From the NCBI RefSeq assembly GCF_003597395.2, contig NC_133790.1, positions 24,414,200 through 24,478,199 of the forward strand: a stretch of DNA of 64,000 bases, given 5' to 3'. The notes under the pieces are model-generated. The model saw only the letters and a list, made by a program, of their open reading frames with translations. It did not search any database and was not told where the DNA came from. This document shows positions 20,246-32,576 of this stretch, in pieces; position 1 is the stretch's first letter; each line of letters starts with the position of its first letter. Both the position numbers and the translations under genes were made by a program. This stretch comes from Chelonoidis abingdonii. Taxonomy: Eukaryota; Chordata; Testudines; Testudinidae.

Positions 20246-23050
20246 CGTGTAATGCTTTACCCCTTCTGTAACACATTTAAGCCAAGGATTGCTCTCCTTG
20301 CAAACATTAACAAATGTTGACTTGCAGTATCCTTGAGAATTAACGTAAGTAAATATTATTGGCCAAACTTGCAAGGTCCTACACTCAGCTCTGACATTTC
20401 TCCATAACATTCAGCAACAACCACTCAGACTTTGGTTCTTCTGAGAGAAATGGAATATTGTACAGTTTACCACATGTGGCTCTTTTATGTGAGACCTTAA
20501 AAACAGATCTTTTCAGCTCTATGTAGACTTGGGAGATCCTGTGTGGTTTTGTGTCTTGGCCAAAGCTTCCCTCTCTCCAGTGTTTCACAGCATTCTGTGC
20601 ACTATGTGGTTGTTGAATTCCAACCATATTTCAATGGTGATGTATGCCTGTAGCACCGTACATGAAAGTACTTTGAAAGTCTTACGTGAAAAACACCCTT
20701 GTAAATATTACTACTGTATATTAGAGTTATTAATAGAATTACACCACCTTCCTTATGCTTGAAATGCCTTCCAACTTTCCAGGAGTCAGACACCTTGCCT
20801 CTCTCTGATTCATCATTCCTCTTCAACATCTTTGTGACCTCTTATATGTAACAGGTACTTTACTCACTCTGTCTCTGAGTACCTCTACTGCCTCAGTTTC
20901 CCTTCTCCAATTAATCAGACTTCACTCGGTAGGGGTTCACAATAATCCTCCCTTTCTGGAAGTCTGTCTTATAAACTTAAAAACAGGATAACTTCCACCT
21001 AGCTTCCTGCTGGGACACAGCCCTGGATATAGGATTTAACCCAGTCCCTACTGAGACTTTTATCTTGGCTGGCTGGTAGGCACACTCTCCACCACTCATA
21101 CCTCCTACAAACTTACACTCTCCACACCTTCTGTAAGGAGCTATTCCTACAACCAACCATCTTCTTTAAATATATCCCTTAAGACAACTCAGGGTGCCCT
21201 TATATCTCCCCAGTAAGCCTTATTTTTAGTCACATGCCCCCCATCACTTGACTCCTGGACTGAGAAGTAAACTGGACACAAATGAGGCTGAAAGCAGGAC
21301 TGCTTAAAGGGCCAGTCACCCTGTGACACACACCCTCAACAACTGCCCTTTGTCTGAGGCAGATTGGGTCTTCTTCCCACGAAGGACGTTGTCTTTTACA
21401 TGTCCTACAAAGTTCTGGTTATATTTACCAAAGAAACGTCACACACATTTCTTTGAGGTGTACACAATATAATTGCTAAGGCAAAAGTTTTTAGGGATCA
21501 AAACCCAACTCTCACTTACTGTAGCGCTCCCTCTAAGCCAGACTGCTCATGTTTAGCATTAGTCTTGTGGAGACACTCCATGCTGTCATCTCTCAGGCAT
21601 TCAGTAAGAACCCAAGGGAGGAGGGTTAGCTTTAAGGAATGCTATGTTTCCCTTGCAGATGCAGCAGCTTAACTGTCCACGCCCCAAGAGCTTTCAGAGA
21701 CAGTTTATGCCTCTTACTCAAATGACTGCACATGGTCCAAGTTTCCATCACAGGTCTTTTTCCCCCATCACAGGCTCACTTACTTTGTTTATGCACATTC
21801 CTTTATTTGATGAAAGATTTTTTTGTTCTGCCTTATCAATATCAGCTATTATCAGTCACAGAGTAGCCATGATACAGAACTCATGCTCAAAACTTGTAAA
21901 AGAAATCAACATGTTGGCACTAAAAAAACCCAAACCAACTTGTCGAGGTTGAAGCCGAGATTATAAAATGAGATGGAGTCTATACATTTGTTGTATGAAT
22001 GAAATGGTTGTAAGCAGAAAAGCTGTAACACACCATACTGGCTCTCAAAGGCCTGGCACACCACTGTAGCCTGCTGCTGGACTTTAAGGTCAGGCATTCT
22101 GGGACTTCTAGTCCCAAAGGACCAGGGGATGCTAGGCTGAGAGCAAGGCCTGCTGGGAAAGACACAGGTTGTAAAAGCCAAAACACCAAAGTAGTGAGTG
22201 AGATAAGGGAGGTATGGAATTTTTGTACCGTGGGGGTGTGATGGTGGGTGGGCAGGATGAGGGACAATTGTAGTTATCAGGTCTCGTCTGCAAAAGTGGC
22301 CTGAGTAGAGCTATGGATAGAGACCACTGACAGAAATTTCTTGGAGCTACTGTGGACCTTTACACCCAGGAAGAATGAAAGGCTATATACAGCTCCTACT
22401 AAAAGAGCCATGAACAAATTTCTGTAACTGAGAAATAGAAATGATGTTGTGAATCTCCTTCATTTTACTCCCGCTTCTACCTTCACTATGGTCCTTCTAC
22501 TCATCATAATCCTATCAGATCTATTGTTTCTTTTGTCTCCTTTACCACTCTTGACTTCACCTTCTACCACACCCCTTTTTATACTTGGAAGACTCTCTGT
22601 CCTTATCCTGTGAACTCTACCTTCTAATCCACCTCTCCAACCAGTTTCTCTTCCCCTTGTTATATTGATAGTCTCTCCTCCTTCACCTGACCTATTTCCA
22701 GTTTTTCATATGTATGTGTGTTAAATCTTGTCTGTATTAGAAAGCATTCACTAATAGTGTAACTAAAAAAATTGACCTAGCTATACAGCTGCAAACTCCT
22801 AATGCAGATGCGCTTTAAACTGGCTAAAGTGATTCAGAACAATGTGGTTTAATTTGTGATCCAAATTCTGCAATATAGGTTGCCCATAAATATTTTAAAG
22901 GAATGGTGTCACCAAGTAGCAAGTCTGCAGTAAAAGTCATAGTTTGTCCATTGGCCTTGTCACTTAAAGGGAGTTTTAGGGAAAATTCTCACCAGTGCTA
23001 TCACCAGTTCAGCTGTCCTGACTGGGAGTCCGACTGCAGACAATACATCA
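20246..23050. other. Intergenic sequence, little recognised
   Basis: No coding gene is seen. Pyrimidine-rich stretches occur at 20900-21180 and 22440-22700. Around 21290-21330 (GCTTAAAGGGCCAGTCACCC) it resembles a dispersed repeat I cannot name. Around 22740-22830 there is weak similarity to MITE interiors. Confidence 0.4.
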
Positions 23051-23099
23051 CCTAAATGCCTAGGACGGGTGCTGAAAAGGGCCCTCGCTGAGGTTTCTT

Positions 23100-24660
23100 C
23101 TTTAAAAGGCCCGGGTTAGACCCAGGCGTAGGGGCCAGGCGGAATGCAGGGTGGATTTACTGTCGTTGATTTCACACCAAGACTCCCGAAAGCGATGTGC
23201 TGTGAAATGCAGCCCTGACACGTGCGGGCTGTGTCCAAGCCCAGGGAGAGCAGCAGCAGCAGAGGCCTCGCTGCAGACGCGGTTCATCCTTCCAGCTGGG
23301 GCACGGCAGGGGGTGGGTGAAATGCCACCACGCCTGCCCCCAGCTTCACCCCTTGCCGGGGGAGGGGGGGAGGAGGACGCCCCCATTTAAACCCTGCCTG
23401 GGAGAGGAAGTAACTCCCCCCCCCCCCTTCGAGCTCTGCCCGGGGAACTGATCCCCTTCGGGTCCCGCCTGGGAAGGGAGACGTCCCTCTCCCCACAAAG
23501 GGTTAATCGTCTCCCTCTGTCCCCGAGTGCCACCAGCGATTCCAATCGAGCGCCGATCCCGCCTAGACCAGTATGGGCCCAAGCTACTCAGACTGATCAG
23601 GGTGGTTAATCAAACGCTGAACCAGTTCCGCCGGCCGATAGCTTGCAGTGATAGGTTTACGAATCGACCTCCGATCCGTTTCCTTCAACCCCCCCGGCTC
23701 TGTCCCACAGATCTGGACGATTAAGGTCAGTTAGTGGAGCGCCGATCCTTCCCCTCCTCGATTTCTGAAAGTCGCTGATTAGTCAGACGCAGACCCGTTC
23801 CCCGCCCCATCGCCCCGTTGGTCTGAGAGTGCAGGCTGTGTAGTCGAGCGCCGATCTTCCGCGATCTGCCGGCTAGCCCCAGTGACTGACCAGACTGAAG
23901 AGCTGAGCGCCGATGCAGCCGAGCGATTGGCCGCGCCTGGCAGGAGCCGCACCTCGGGCAGCGGCAGCAGCGGGGTCCGCGGCAGGAAGCGGAGGGGACG
24001 GAGCGGGGCCCCAGGACGGACTCAGCCGCCGGACAGCGCTGAGCTACGGCAGCTTACGGCCCCTGGTGCCAGGTGAGACGCTCCGCCCGCCGGGGCGCCC
24101 TGGCCACGACGGAGCTCGGGGAGGGGAAGCGGCTCGGCTCGGCTCGGCTCGGCTCGGGGCGCCCTCCGTCTCTCGCCCGCCGCCGGGCCCGGGGAGCGAG
24201 CGACGCGTCCCTGCCGGGCAGGAGGAAGACCCGGGTCGGGACCCTCGCGGGCAGACCCGGCCGTGCCCGGAGCCGGCACGCCTTGCAGGGCTGCAGCCAA
24301 GGCAGCACCCGGGACGCAACCGGGAGGGAGCCCGGCCGCTCGGAGCGGGGCTGGGGCAGGAGCTGGCGGGCCCCGCCGCCGAGCCCTGAGGGGGACCCCG
24401 GGCTGAGCCCCGCGCAGGCACCGGCGTAGCTCCAGTGGCCAGCCGCGCGGGAGCAGGGACGCGCGTGTCTCTCAAGCCCCCGCCTGGGAAGCGACAGAGG
24501 CGGCCGTGCAGCCCCGCTGCGTGTCCGGTCTGTGCCCCTGCTCCCCTGGGCGCGCTGCTCGGGAAGGCACGTGTCGTGCTTTGCTTAGGCAGAGTTACGC
24601 GTTCCCCCTCTGCGCTGTCATTGACTTTCCCTGCGGGGCTGGGGCGGGGATAAGTCTTAT
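23100..24660 (+). promoter_or_regulatory. TAOK3: CpG island, probable TAOK3 promoter
   Basis: A 1.5-kb CpG-dense region on an AT-rich background, densest from 23900 to 24560. In human, TAOK3 is the divergent neighbour of SUDS3, transcribed away from it, as would be the case here. Four copies of GAGCGCCGAT lie between 23548 and 23914. The gene name is an inference from gene order; no TAOK3 coding exon is in the window. Confidence 0.7.
23890..24072 (+). other. TAOK3: Candidate noncoding first exon (TAOK3 5' UTR)
   Basis: The densest part of the CpG island ends in a strong donor, GTGCCAG|GTGAGACG (GT at 24073-24074). The exon start is a guess. Open frames across it are an effect of GC content and match no TAOK3 protein sequence, so it would be 5' UTR, consistent with long 5' noncoding introns of this kinase gene in other vertebrates. 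Confidence 0.45.
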
Positions 24661-24897
24661 CAGAAGAAATAACATTCAGGAAACGTTAAAGAAAATAATC
24701 TTCCGATACTAGTTCCTGCTTCTCCTGGGATGGTGGCGCGTTGTCCCTCATGCTCGTTCTTCCTGCCACATGTAGTCACTAGCAGCACAATGATGAAGTA
24801 GTGACTGCGAGGAAAGTAATACAGGTAGGTGAGGTTAGCTGTTTATTAAAATGCAAGACGAGGATGAGAGTGGTCCCATCCTTAGGGAGGAAGAATT
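24661..24897. other. Start of probable TAOK3 intron, nothing recognised
   Basis: Transition from CpG island to AT-rich sequence. No feature seen. Confidence 0.4.
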
Positions 24898-25090
24898 GTA
24901 TTGTGGACGAATGATGGGACTGGGGATCAGAAGATCTGGGTCCAGTCTGTGACACTGTCTAGGCTGTTCTGTGACCTTAGGGAAGTCACTTGTGTCCCAG
25001 GGATGCTGTGAAGACTAATTCTTTGCTCTTTTTAAAAATAGTATAAGATCTATAAAATAATGATGCTTTAGAAATTATCTCTCTCTTTCT
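24898..25090 (+). repeat. MIR-like SINE, plus strand
   Basis: It contains GGGGATCAGAAGATCTGGGT, then CTGTGACCTTAGGGAAGTCA, then GGATGCTGTGAAGACTAATT, in the order of the MIR core. Strongly diverged. Confidence 0.75.
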
Positions 25091-26849
25091 CATATATATT
25101 TCAGAATGGTGGTCCACAAAGAAGAGCTATTCACTTGGCTTTTTACTTAGCCTTTTTCTTAGCCTTTCCATGGTGTACATGGACAGAATGGAAGTACAAG
25201 TCATTGCTGGTACTAAAGGAAAGGTGTTATGGGGAGAAAGAGCTCTTCAAGAATAAATACCCCTCCCCACTGTCAAATCCAATGTCACTTTAGATATAAT
25301 GTCTTTTGCAGAAGGTGTATTCTCCAGTATGCTGTGGAGTTAAGTAATATAGTTAGGATTAAAGAGTAACAGAAAAGGAGAGAAATTAAATAGCAAACCC
25401 AAGGGAGACGGGTGTTTTCAGCTGAGATTTGAAGACATGAGAGGCAGTGAGGCAGAGATACAGGAAACCTGTGCAGTACTCAGTCTTGTACAATTCAGAA
25501 AATTATTGTTGCGTATCCTTCCTTCTCAGCTGGTTCTCTCTCAGTGATGTCATATTTGGATAATAGGTAGCAGCTGCTCTGTAGCTTTTCAGACATCACA
25601 GCCTTTTGGTGCTGACCACATCTGAAGTGACAGAATTCTGTTTGTATTTTTCTTAACTAAACAAAGCATCTTCCAGTGTCCATAAATCAAAAAAATAATC
25701 TACAGCATTTAGGGTTTGTTACAAAATTTGGTCAAAAGTCTATATTTCTAGACAACCCCACCACCACCACACAAATTTCAGTGGCAGAAAACACTGCAGA
25801 ACCTTGATTACCCAGTCTTCAGGGACTCCTGAAAGTATTGGGTAATTGGGATAGCTGACTTAGCAGACTTTGAGTTGTGCACCCATGGTCTCTTAACCTG
25901 TATGTAGCCTTCCAAACTTCGTGGCCAGATACCATGCTTATGCCCCTGTAGGCATACATACTTGCATACCTACTTTCTTGTTAAAGAACCATGGGCAGTG
26001 CCCATAGATATCAGCTAGCCTTGAGGAAGTTGTGGAGCTTTTGCATATAGGTCTTTATGGTGAACTGTCCTCAGCTCATATGTCTTGCTCAGGAACAGAT
26101 GGGGTTATTTCAAATGGAGAAGCAGATGCCTGAGGTGGAAAGAGTGGGTGAAGAGCTGGAGCAGCAGTGGGTGAAACAATTCACTGTTACACTGACCTGA
26201 AAACTGAGGTCATGACCAGGTTTGGGATAAATGAAGTACAGATTGTGAAGTTTTTACTTTATATCAAATATTTCCATGTGTTGTTGCTAAATGAACATTT
26301 GAATAACTTTATATTATAAATATTGACCTAACGACATTCAAGTGAAGGCGGGGAGCTTCATTGTCATACTAGTTGTCTTTGAATGGAATAGAAATTAACT
26401 ACACTTCATTCAATGAAATCTTAAATCTTCCCCGTGTGAGAGAAGGAAGCAAAGTACAGAAAGCATTTAATGTAACTGCCGCTGACTAAACTAGCGTAAC
26501 TGGTGGTGGTTGCATGGGTGTGAGGATGAGGGGAAGGAATAGGGAGGAGGGAACAATATGTTTTGCAGATGGGTTACTAGCTCTTTGGTATTGGGAGGAA
26601 TATGGAGAAATAGTTGAATTTAGGGTCCCGTGTTGCAGTTGTTTTACATGGAAATGCCTTTGAAAACACTGGGAGATTTTCATGTGGAATAACTACAGAA
26701 TCTGATCCTATTTAGGAAAGGTTGCAATTTTTTTAAGTCAGTGGACAACTCCATTTTGCTTGTGGTCAGACATACCAGTTGGTGTTACCATTCTCTTTAT
26801 AGTAATCTTTGTGTATACCTAGCAGCTTCTACCTGAGGCTTTATCAGTG
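25091..26849. other. Putative intron, nothing recognised
   Basis: No coding exon or clear repeat. A polypyrimidine tract with acceptor TATTTCAG| at about 25104 is followed by no matching donor or open conserved frame. Confidence 0.4.
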
Positions 26850-26990
26850 GCAATTAGGCTTCTAAATAACCCTGACGGGTACAATGAGTATAAGCCCAAT
26901 TTTACAGATAAGGAAACTGAGGTATAGAGAGATTAAGTGACCAGCCCAAGAAGTCAGTGGTGGAGCTGGGAATAGAACCCAGTTTTACAT
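26850..26990 (-). repeat. MIR-like SINE, minus strand
   Basis: CCCAATTTTACAGATAAGGA, GAGATTAAGTGACCAGCCCA and GGAGCTGGGAATAGAACCCA form the reverse complement of the MIR core. Confidence 0.75.
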
Positions 26991-29068
26991 GTGAATCACT
27001 AAACCATCCTCTTCCTCCCCTCTCAAACTTTTTATTTATCTGTGGTAGCCAGTTGATACACTACTCTGAAAACTCAGTAGCTTAATGCAGAAAGCATTTG
27101 AAATTGGTAGGTAGGAATATTTGTTTGTAGTTTTTTCTTTTTAGACTAAAATCTGTTCCTAGGTTTCTGGTCCTTCACAGTGCTTGGTACGCTATACACA
27201 TGGAAAAATGCCAGGAGCTTCAGTAAACTGGTCATATTTGCCTTACTGTTTTCTTCATAGTTGTACCTTGCTTAGCCAGTAATGAATTGTTCTGCAAATC
27301 AAATATGTAATTTCCTGTGGGGCTCAGTCCTAAGAGAAACTCACCTCCTTCTCAGCATCAGGACCTTAGTGCACAAAATAGCATTCACGTGGCTGTCCAC
27401 TTAAACAGAATATGGCAATTGCTGTTCGTTACATCTCTGTGGTATTGTGAGTTAAAGGGACACTGCCAAGTTAAATAACATCTTTTAAAAAGAGACCTTT
27501 TTCTTTACCTGAGTTATAAATAAGCATCCTCTGTTATTAAAAAAAGAAAGATGTTTAATAATCTAATTTACTTTTAATTATGTGGCAGTGGCTGGAAGGT
27601 CCTTTAAGGGAGCTTTGCTTGACACCCCCTCTTGTAGCTAATTAGTTGCCTTCTAGGTGGTGAGCTTAGACCAGCAAGCAGCAGTTGGTTGTGAAATCTA
27701 CAGGGAGCAAGTAGGCTTCTGTGGGAGTTCCTAGGTCTTTTAGGTCAGGGGAAAGATGGTTGTTTATGTGTGGCTCCAGGCAGATGGCCTGGAGTGTGAA
27801 ACCTGTGGGAACTGTAGAGGTTCTTGCAGGAGACCCTGGGTCAGAGGAACGGGTGTGTTTCATATGTGAAATTTATGATGAACTCTCTTATTTGGAGAAA
27901 TAAAACTCAGGCCCTGAAGGAAGAGACCAAAATCGTGTGGCTCTTTAGTGCTCTTGGATGCATTAGCTAGTGAGTTGGCACACTAGCTGACAATAGGCTG
28001 TTGGCTTAATTTTTACATTTCTGGTAACAGGGACCATGAAAATAGATTAGTCAGTTTGTCAATTTCTGATTTATTTCACTTCTGGGTTCCCTCGTTTCCA
28101 AAAAAGAGTACTACGTCAGTGTTTAGGATGCGGACGCTGCAGGGGGATGATTTGTTTTAAAAACATATTTCTATTTGATTTTAATTTAACATAAATATAT
28201 TATTAGTTTTAAATGTTTTGTAAGTTTACTTTCATAACAGAAACTAAATTTGGGGCAAATTTGATCCGTGATAGCTTTCTAAAGGAGAGCTACAGTATCC
28301 ATTATAAATGCATATAATTCAAAACTTGCCAACAAGAATTTTAGTAGTTGAGTAAAAGTGAAAGTTTAATATATAAGATACTCGGGAAGTAGGGATTTTA
28401 TGTAACCAAATTTCAGATGCTTACGTAGCGTTTTTAATAGGCATATTAAAAAAACCTAAAACTATAAAAAACCACCAACAAGAAAAGATTTTATTTTGCA
28501 CTATAACATTTTCAAATGACTTCCTTATTTAAAGACCATTGATTAAAAGAGAGTGAATTGGTTGCTTTTGGCTCAGTGCTAACGATTGTTAAATTGTCCC
28601 ATGTGTCTGTTTGCTAATTAGGTTTTTTTGCAAGGTACTATAATGTGCCATCCCCACAAGTCCTTTTTATCACAGACAAATTATTCCAGAAGAACTGTGT
28701 TAGTTTACTTAGTAAAACATGTCAAAATATTGATAAATCTACAGACCTGTAGTCACCTGGGTGTAAAGAAAAACCCTGTCCCGTTATATTCTTATTCAAG
28801 GAATGCACTTTTTGCCTTTCAGTTTAATAATCTGCAAAAAGATGTGCTTCGGGAGCAGCCAAAGCACAGTCTGTGAGGTTCTACAGTGTAGTCCACAGCA
28901 CTTCAATCAGGATGGAGTATTTCATGCTGGGAACTAGTCTCTGTGAGTCTCAGTTTCTTATTAAAAATGAGGATAGCTGAAGTTGGCTTTAATGCCTACT
29001 AACTGGGTTTGGCCCTCATTTCCTGACAAATTCTCAGTGTGTCCTTCAGTAGGTCAGAGTTTGCCTCT
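26991..29068. other. Putative intron, nothing recognised
   Basis: AT-rich unique-looking sequence. No conserved frame or repeat that I can name. Confidence 0.4.
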
Positions 29069-29623
29069 GAGCTTGTCTACACTTAATGCTTCAGCTGCAC
29101 CGTTGTATGGATTCAGTGTAGACATTATCTATGTTGGTGGAAGGGGGTTTTCCTGTTGGCATAGGTAATCCACCTTCCTGAGGCCTGGTCTACACTGGGT
29201 GTGTGTGTGTCGATGTAAGATATGCAGCTTCAGCAATGGGAATAGCGCAGTTGAAGTCGACGTATCTTATTTTGACTTACCTCCTGTCGTCATGGCATGG
29301 GATCGACTCTGCTACTGCCGCTTGCCCTGTTGGAGTTCCGAAGTCGATGGAAGTGCGTTCGGGGATCGATATATTGTGTCTAGATGAGATGCGATGTATC
29401 GATCCCCGATAAATGGATTGCTACCTGCCGATCCAGCAGGTAGTCTGGACATACTCTGAAAGGCAGTAGCTAGGTTAACAGAAGAATTCTTCTGTTGACC
29501 TAGTGCTGTCTACCACTAGGCTAGGTCAGAGTAGCTGTATCTCTCGGGGTGTGTTTGGTTTTTTTCCCCACCTCTGAGAGAGAGAGAGCTACGCCGTTAT
29601 AAAATCCTAATGCAGACCAGCCT
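29069..29623. mobile_element. Harbinger-like MITE split by a second MITE
   Basis: The outer ends are GAGCTTGTCTACACTTAATG and AATGCAGACCAGCCTC. Its interior (GGGGGTTTTCCTG, then AGGCAGTAGCTAGGTTAACA and GAAGAATTCTTCTG) matches the element at 10464. It is interrupted at 29181-29457. Confidence 0.75.
29181..29457. mobile_element. Inner Harbinger-like MITE nested in another
   Basis: Ends are GGCCTGGTCTACACTG and GTAGTCTGGACATACTC. The interior contains repeated TCGAT motifs (GGGGATCGATATATTG, ATCGATCCCCGATAAATGG), which form a local inverted repeat, and resembles the element at 35424-35719. Borders are approximate. Confidence 0.7.
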
Positions 29624-29663
29624 CTGTTATAGTTAGCTAAAATAATGGCACAGCCCTTACTGA

Positions 29664-29955
29664 AAGCTAGTTTACACCAGAAGCTCTACAGCAAAACAGT
29701 TTCACTGATGCAACTGCATCACTGTAGCGCGGCTGGTGAAGATGCTCTAAGCTGAGCAGAGAGAGCTCTCTCATTGACTTAATTATTCCACTTCTGCAAG
29801 AGGTAATAACTATATTGGTGGGAGAAGCTTCACACTGTCTACACCGGTGCGTAGGGGTAGGTTGGTGTAATTTATGTCACTCAGAGGTGTAGATTGTTCA
29901 CACCCCAGAACGATGTAAGTTATACTGAATTTAGTGGTAGTGTAGACAAGCCCTG
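29664..29955. mobile_element. Harbinger-like MITE
   Basis: Ends are AAGCTAGTTTACACCAG and GTAGTGTAGACAAGCCC. It is the third element of this type in 900 bp. GAGAGAGCTCTCTC in the middle is self-complementary. Confidence 0.7.
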
Positions 29956-30061
29956 AGTCGTCTTCTAAACACATTTCACACTATTAATTTTATACAAAGA
30001 ATATTACTCTTAAAGCGTGAACTATACACCTCTGCCATATGCTTCATTTTTACTTCCTCAT

Positions 30062-30395
30062 TTTGTGTGTGTGTGTGTGTATGGCAGGAGAGTAACAGCT
30101 TTTGCTTTCAGGATGAGGATGCCATGATTATTGCTTTGACCTTTGATCGTGTGTTGGGGTGGGGTTTTGTGTGTGTGTGTGTGTATGGCAGGAGAGTAAC
30201 AGCTTTTGCTTTCAGGATGAGGATGCCATGATTATTGCTTTGACCTTTGATCGTGTGTTGGGGTGGGGTTTTGTGTGTGTGTGTGTGTATGGCAGGAGAG
30301 TAACAGCTTTTGCTTTCAGGATGAGGATGCCATGATTATTGCTTTGACCTTTGATCGTGTGTTGGGGTGGGGTTTTGTGTGTGTGTGTGTGTGTT
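30062..30395. repeat. 104-bp minisatellite, three copies plus a partial
   Basis: ATGGCAGGAGAGTAACAGC begins at 30081, 30185 and 30289, a period of exactly 104 bp, with no difference seen between the copies. Each unit contains a (GT)n run and the unique-looking segment up to GTGTGTTGGGGTGGGG. The array ends in (GT)n and T8. Identity of copies points to recent duplication, probably a length-variable locus. Confidence 0.95.
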
Positions 30396-32437
30396 TTTTT
30401 TAAGATGGGATAGAGCATTTCTGAGCTTGAGAGTTCTTCCTGCTTTATCAGAGAGAGAGGAGTTAAAATATTAGTATCCTTAGTCTTGTAGCTGGGCTAT
30501 CCTTTTCGATTCTCCCTCCATGTCAGGAAGTGGTTAGTTATTTGACTTGTAGAGGTAGGAAAATACCAGGTTTAATACAGAGCTTACACAACAAGTTTGT
30601 CCAACTTGTTAATAACAGAAGCACTTTATGTTGTTGAACAGGTAATAGCTTGGCGTTGATGGATTACTTTTTTCCCCACCCTTTCTGTTTATTTGGTCAA
30701 AATGGGTCCTGGTTTCATTCAGTTTTAGTGGAACAAATAGCTGTGTAAGAGCATGCAGCTGAATGCCTTACTCCTTACCCAAAAATCCATTTGTACCCAA
30801 AGGAATTCTCATATTTTGTTCACTATATAGATTTCAGGTCTATCTTTTCTGCGCAGCAGTAGTAGAGTTAGCCACATATGGGTCATCCAGGCTTAATAAA
30901 GCAAAGTTAAAGCAAGTGTAGGTCATCCAGAAATGTTAACTTTGGAGGCTGGATGGCTTTAGTGCTTGGGATACTGAAGTTAACTTTGACCTGCAGTCCT
31001 TGCACCTTGTGCTGTGATTGCATGTTGCTTCACGTCTCCCAGTAGAGTTGGATTGGAGAACAAGGAATGCCTTGAAGGAGGGTGAGGATGTTGATTTCAT
31101 TGGGTGGCATTCTTAATTCTGAATCGGTCTGACCAAAACTGATACAGGGCAAGAGGGCCACTGTGCTGGTGGATGTGCATCTTTGGGAAGAGAGATGTAA
31201 AACTGCTTGTGGTCATTAAAAATCTCATAACACTTTTAGTAAGAGTAGAGGTGTTAACTCCAGAATCGTGGCCAAATTTTAGCTAAGGGAATTACATTCT
31301 GCCCACCTAAATTCCCCTACAGCTTCAGATGCCTGTTTTTTTCCCCATTACTTCTCCAGGTATTGTATAGAGGTAGGCAGCTGCCATGTTCCACCCCAGA
31401 GTGGCTGCATTTCAGAACTTATTGGAGTTAACCTCGTATATAGTGTGTCTGTGTTCGAGTATGCAAAGTACTTGCAGATGAAAGGTGTTGTATAAATGCC
31501 AGACATCATCATTCTGCTCCTAGAATAATGTCTTTTTTTTAATTGCATAAGGACTATTTGAAATAGAAGAACATACACCTGATATTTTGTGTGTAGTGAT
31601 TCTGATTCTGGTTCTCCTGGAGAGATGCATATATTATGCTGACTTTTTTATATTAAATCATTTTCTTCTAAATACAAGTGATCTGTAATTCTGTCACTGA
31701 GAATCTGGCAAATAAAATTCAGGAGGCTTATTTGGGGGCTGCCCCAGTTATTTCTAGTGCTTTTTAAGCTAGATTGATGAGAACATAGTCACTGATGAGT
31801 CATGTTGTTTTTTCTTCCCTGTAATGGAATATATGCTAGTATGTACCATATGGTACTGCTGAACAATGTTAAACACGCCGAGCCCTGTTTTGATGTTATA
31901 CAGTGAAATGGAATTTGGGTTTTTTAGCCTGAGTTTAAGATGAAAGCTTTAGTAGATTGTCTTTGCTGCTGGTCTGTTTATCAGATACAGGACATTCTGG
32001 TAGCAAATTCTACATATGACTGTTTCCATTTCGGGGAGCTTTTTCCCATTACTTACTTGCATATGTGAAGGTTTTTTTAATGTGCGGTTCCTAGGAAAAT
32101 GGGGCCCTAGTCCATGGCTGGAGCTCGTAGCTGCTACTGCAAATACTTATTCCCCATTGTGTCTGGATTTTAATAATCAGTTATAATCATGTTTTGCATT
32201 TATACTTTATTTTCCTGAAGAGAGTTTGATCTCATTGATTGGTAGCCATTAAAACATGGTGATTTTCAACTAAATATAGCCTTTACACCACATTTGGTAT
32301 ATTTATTTGCTTACCAGAAGGTTCTGTCATATTTAGATTTATTTAAGCGTTACATAGCTTAACTTACACTTATTCGGATTCTAAATGTTTATATATTTTT
32401 ATTATGGTAGAAGATGGTGAACGATACATTTCTCATT
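30396..32437. other. Putative intron, little recognised
   Basis: No coding exon. Around 31430-31510 (AAAGGTGTTGTATAAATGCC) resembles a SINE or LINE 3' tail that I cannot assign. Confidence 0.4.
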
Positions 32438-32445
32438 TACTAGAA

Positions 32446-32576
32446 CAGAGGTTTTCACCCTGTGATTTGCAGACCCCAGAGGGTCCTCATACTATGCCTA
32501 AGATTTCCAAAGGGGTCCGCCCTTCATTCAAAATTTTGTAGGGGTCTGCAAATGAAAAAAAGATTGAAAACCACTC
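32446..32576. mobile_element. hAT MITE, 131 bp, with perfect 8-bp TSD
   Basis: Ends are CAGAGGTTTTCACC and GATTGAAAACCACTC. It is flanked by TACTAGAA at 32438-32445 and 32577-32584. The interior repeats GGGGTCTGCA/TTTGCAGACCCC as inverted subterminal copies. Confidence 0.9.

Noticed and set aside
23913..24475. Overlapping long frames on both strands in the TAOK3 CpG island
   Set aside because: GC-rich island effect; Arg/Gly/Pro/Ala-rich on both strands and no match to a known protein.
25104..25230. Possible exon after acceptor TATATTTCAG|
   Set aside because: No convincing donor and no conserved reading frame; pyrimidine tract is interrupted by AT repeats.
30062..30395. CRISPR-like array
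   Set aside because: Directly adjoining 104-bp units without spacers in a vertebrate genome; it is a minisatellite.
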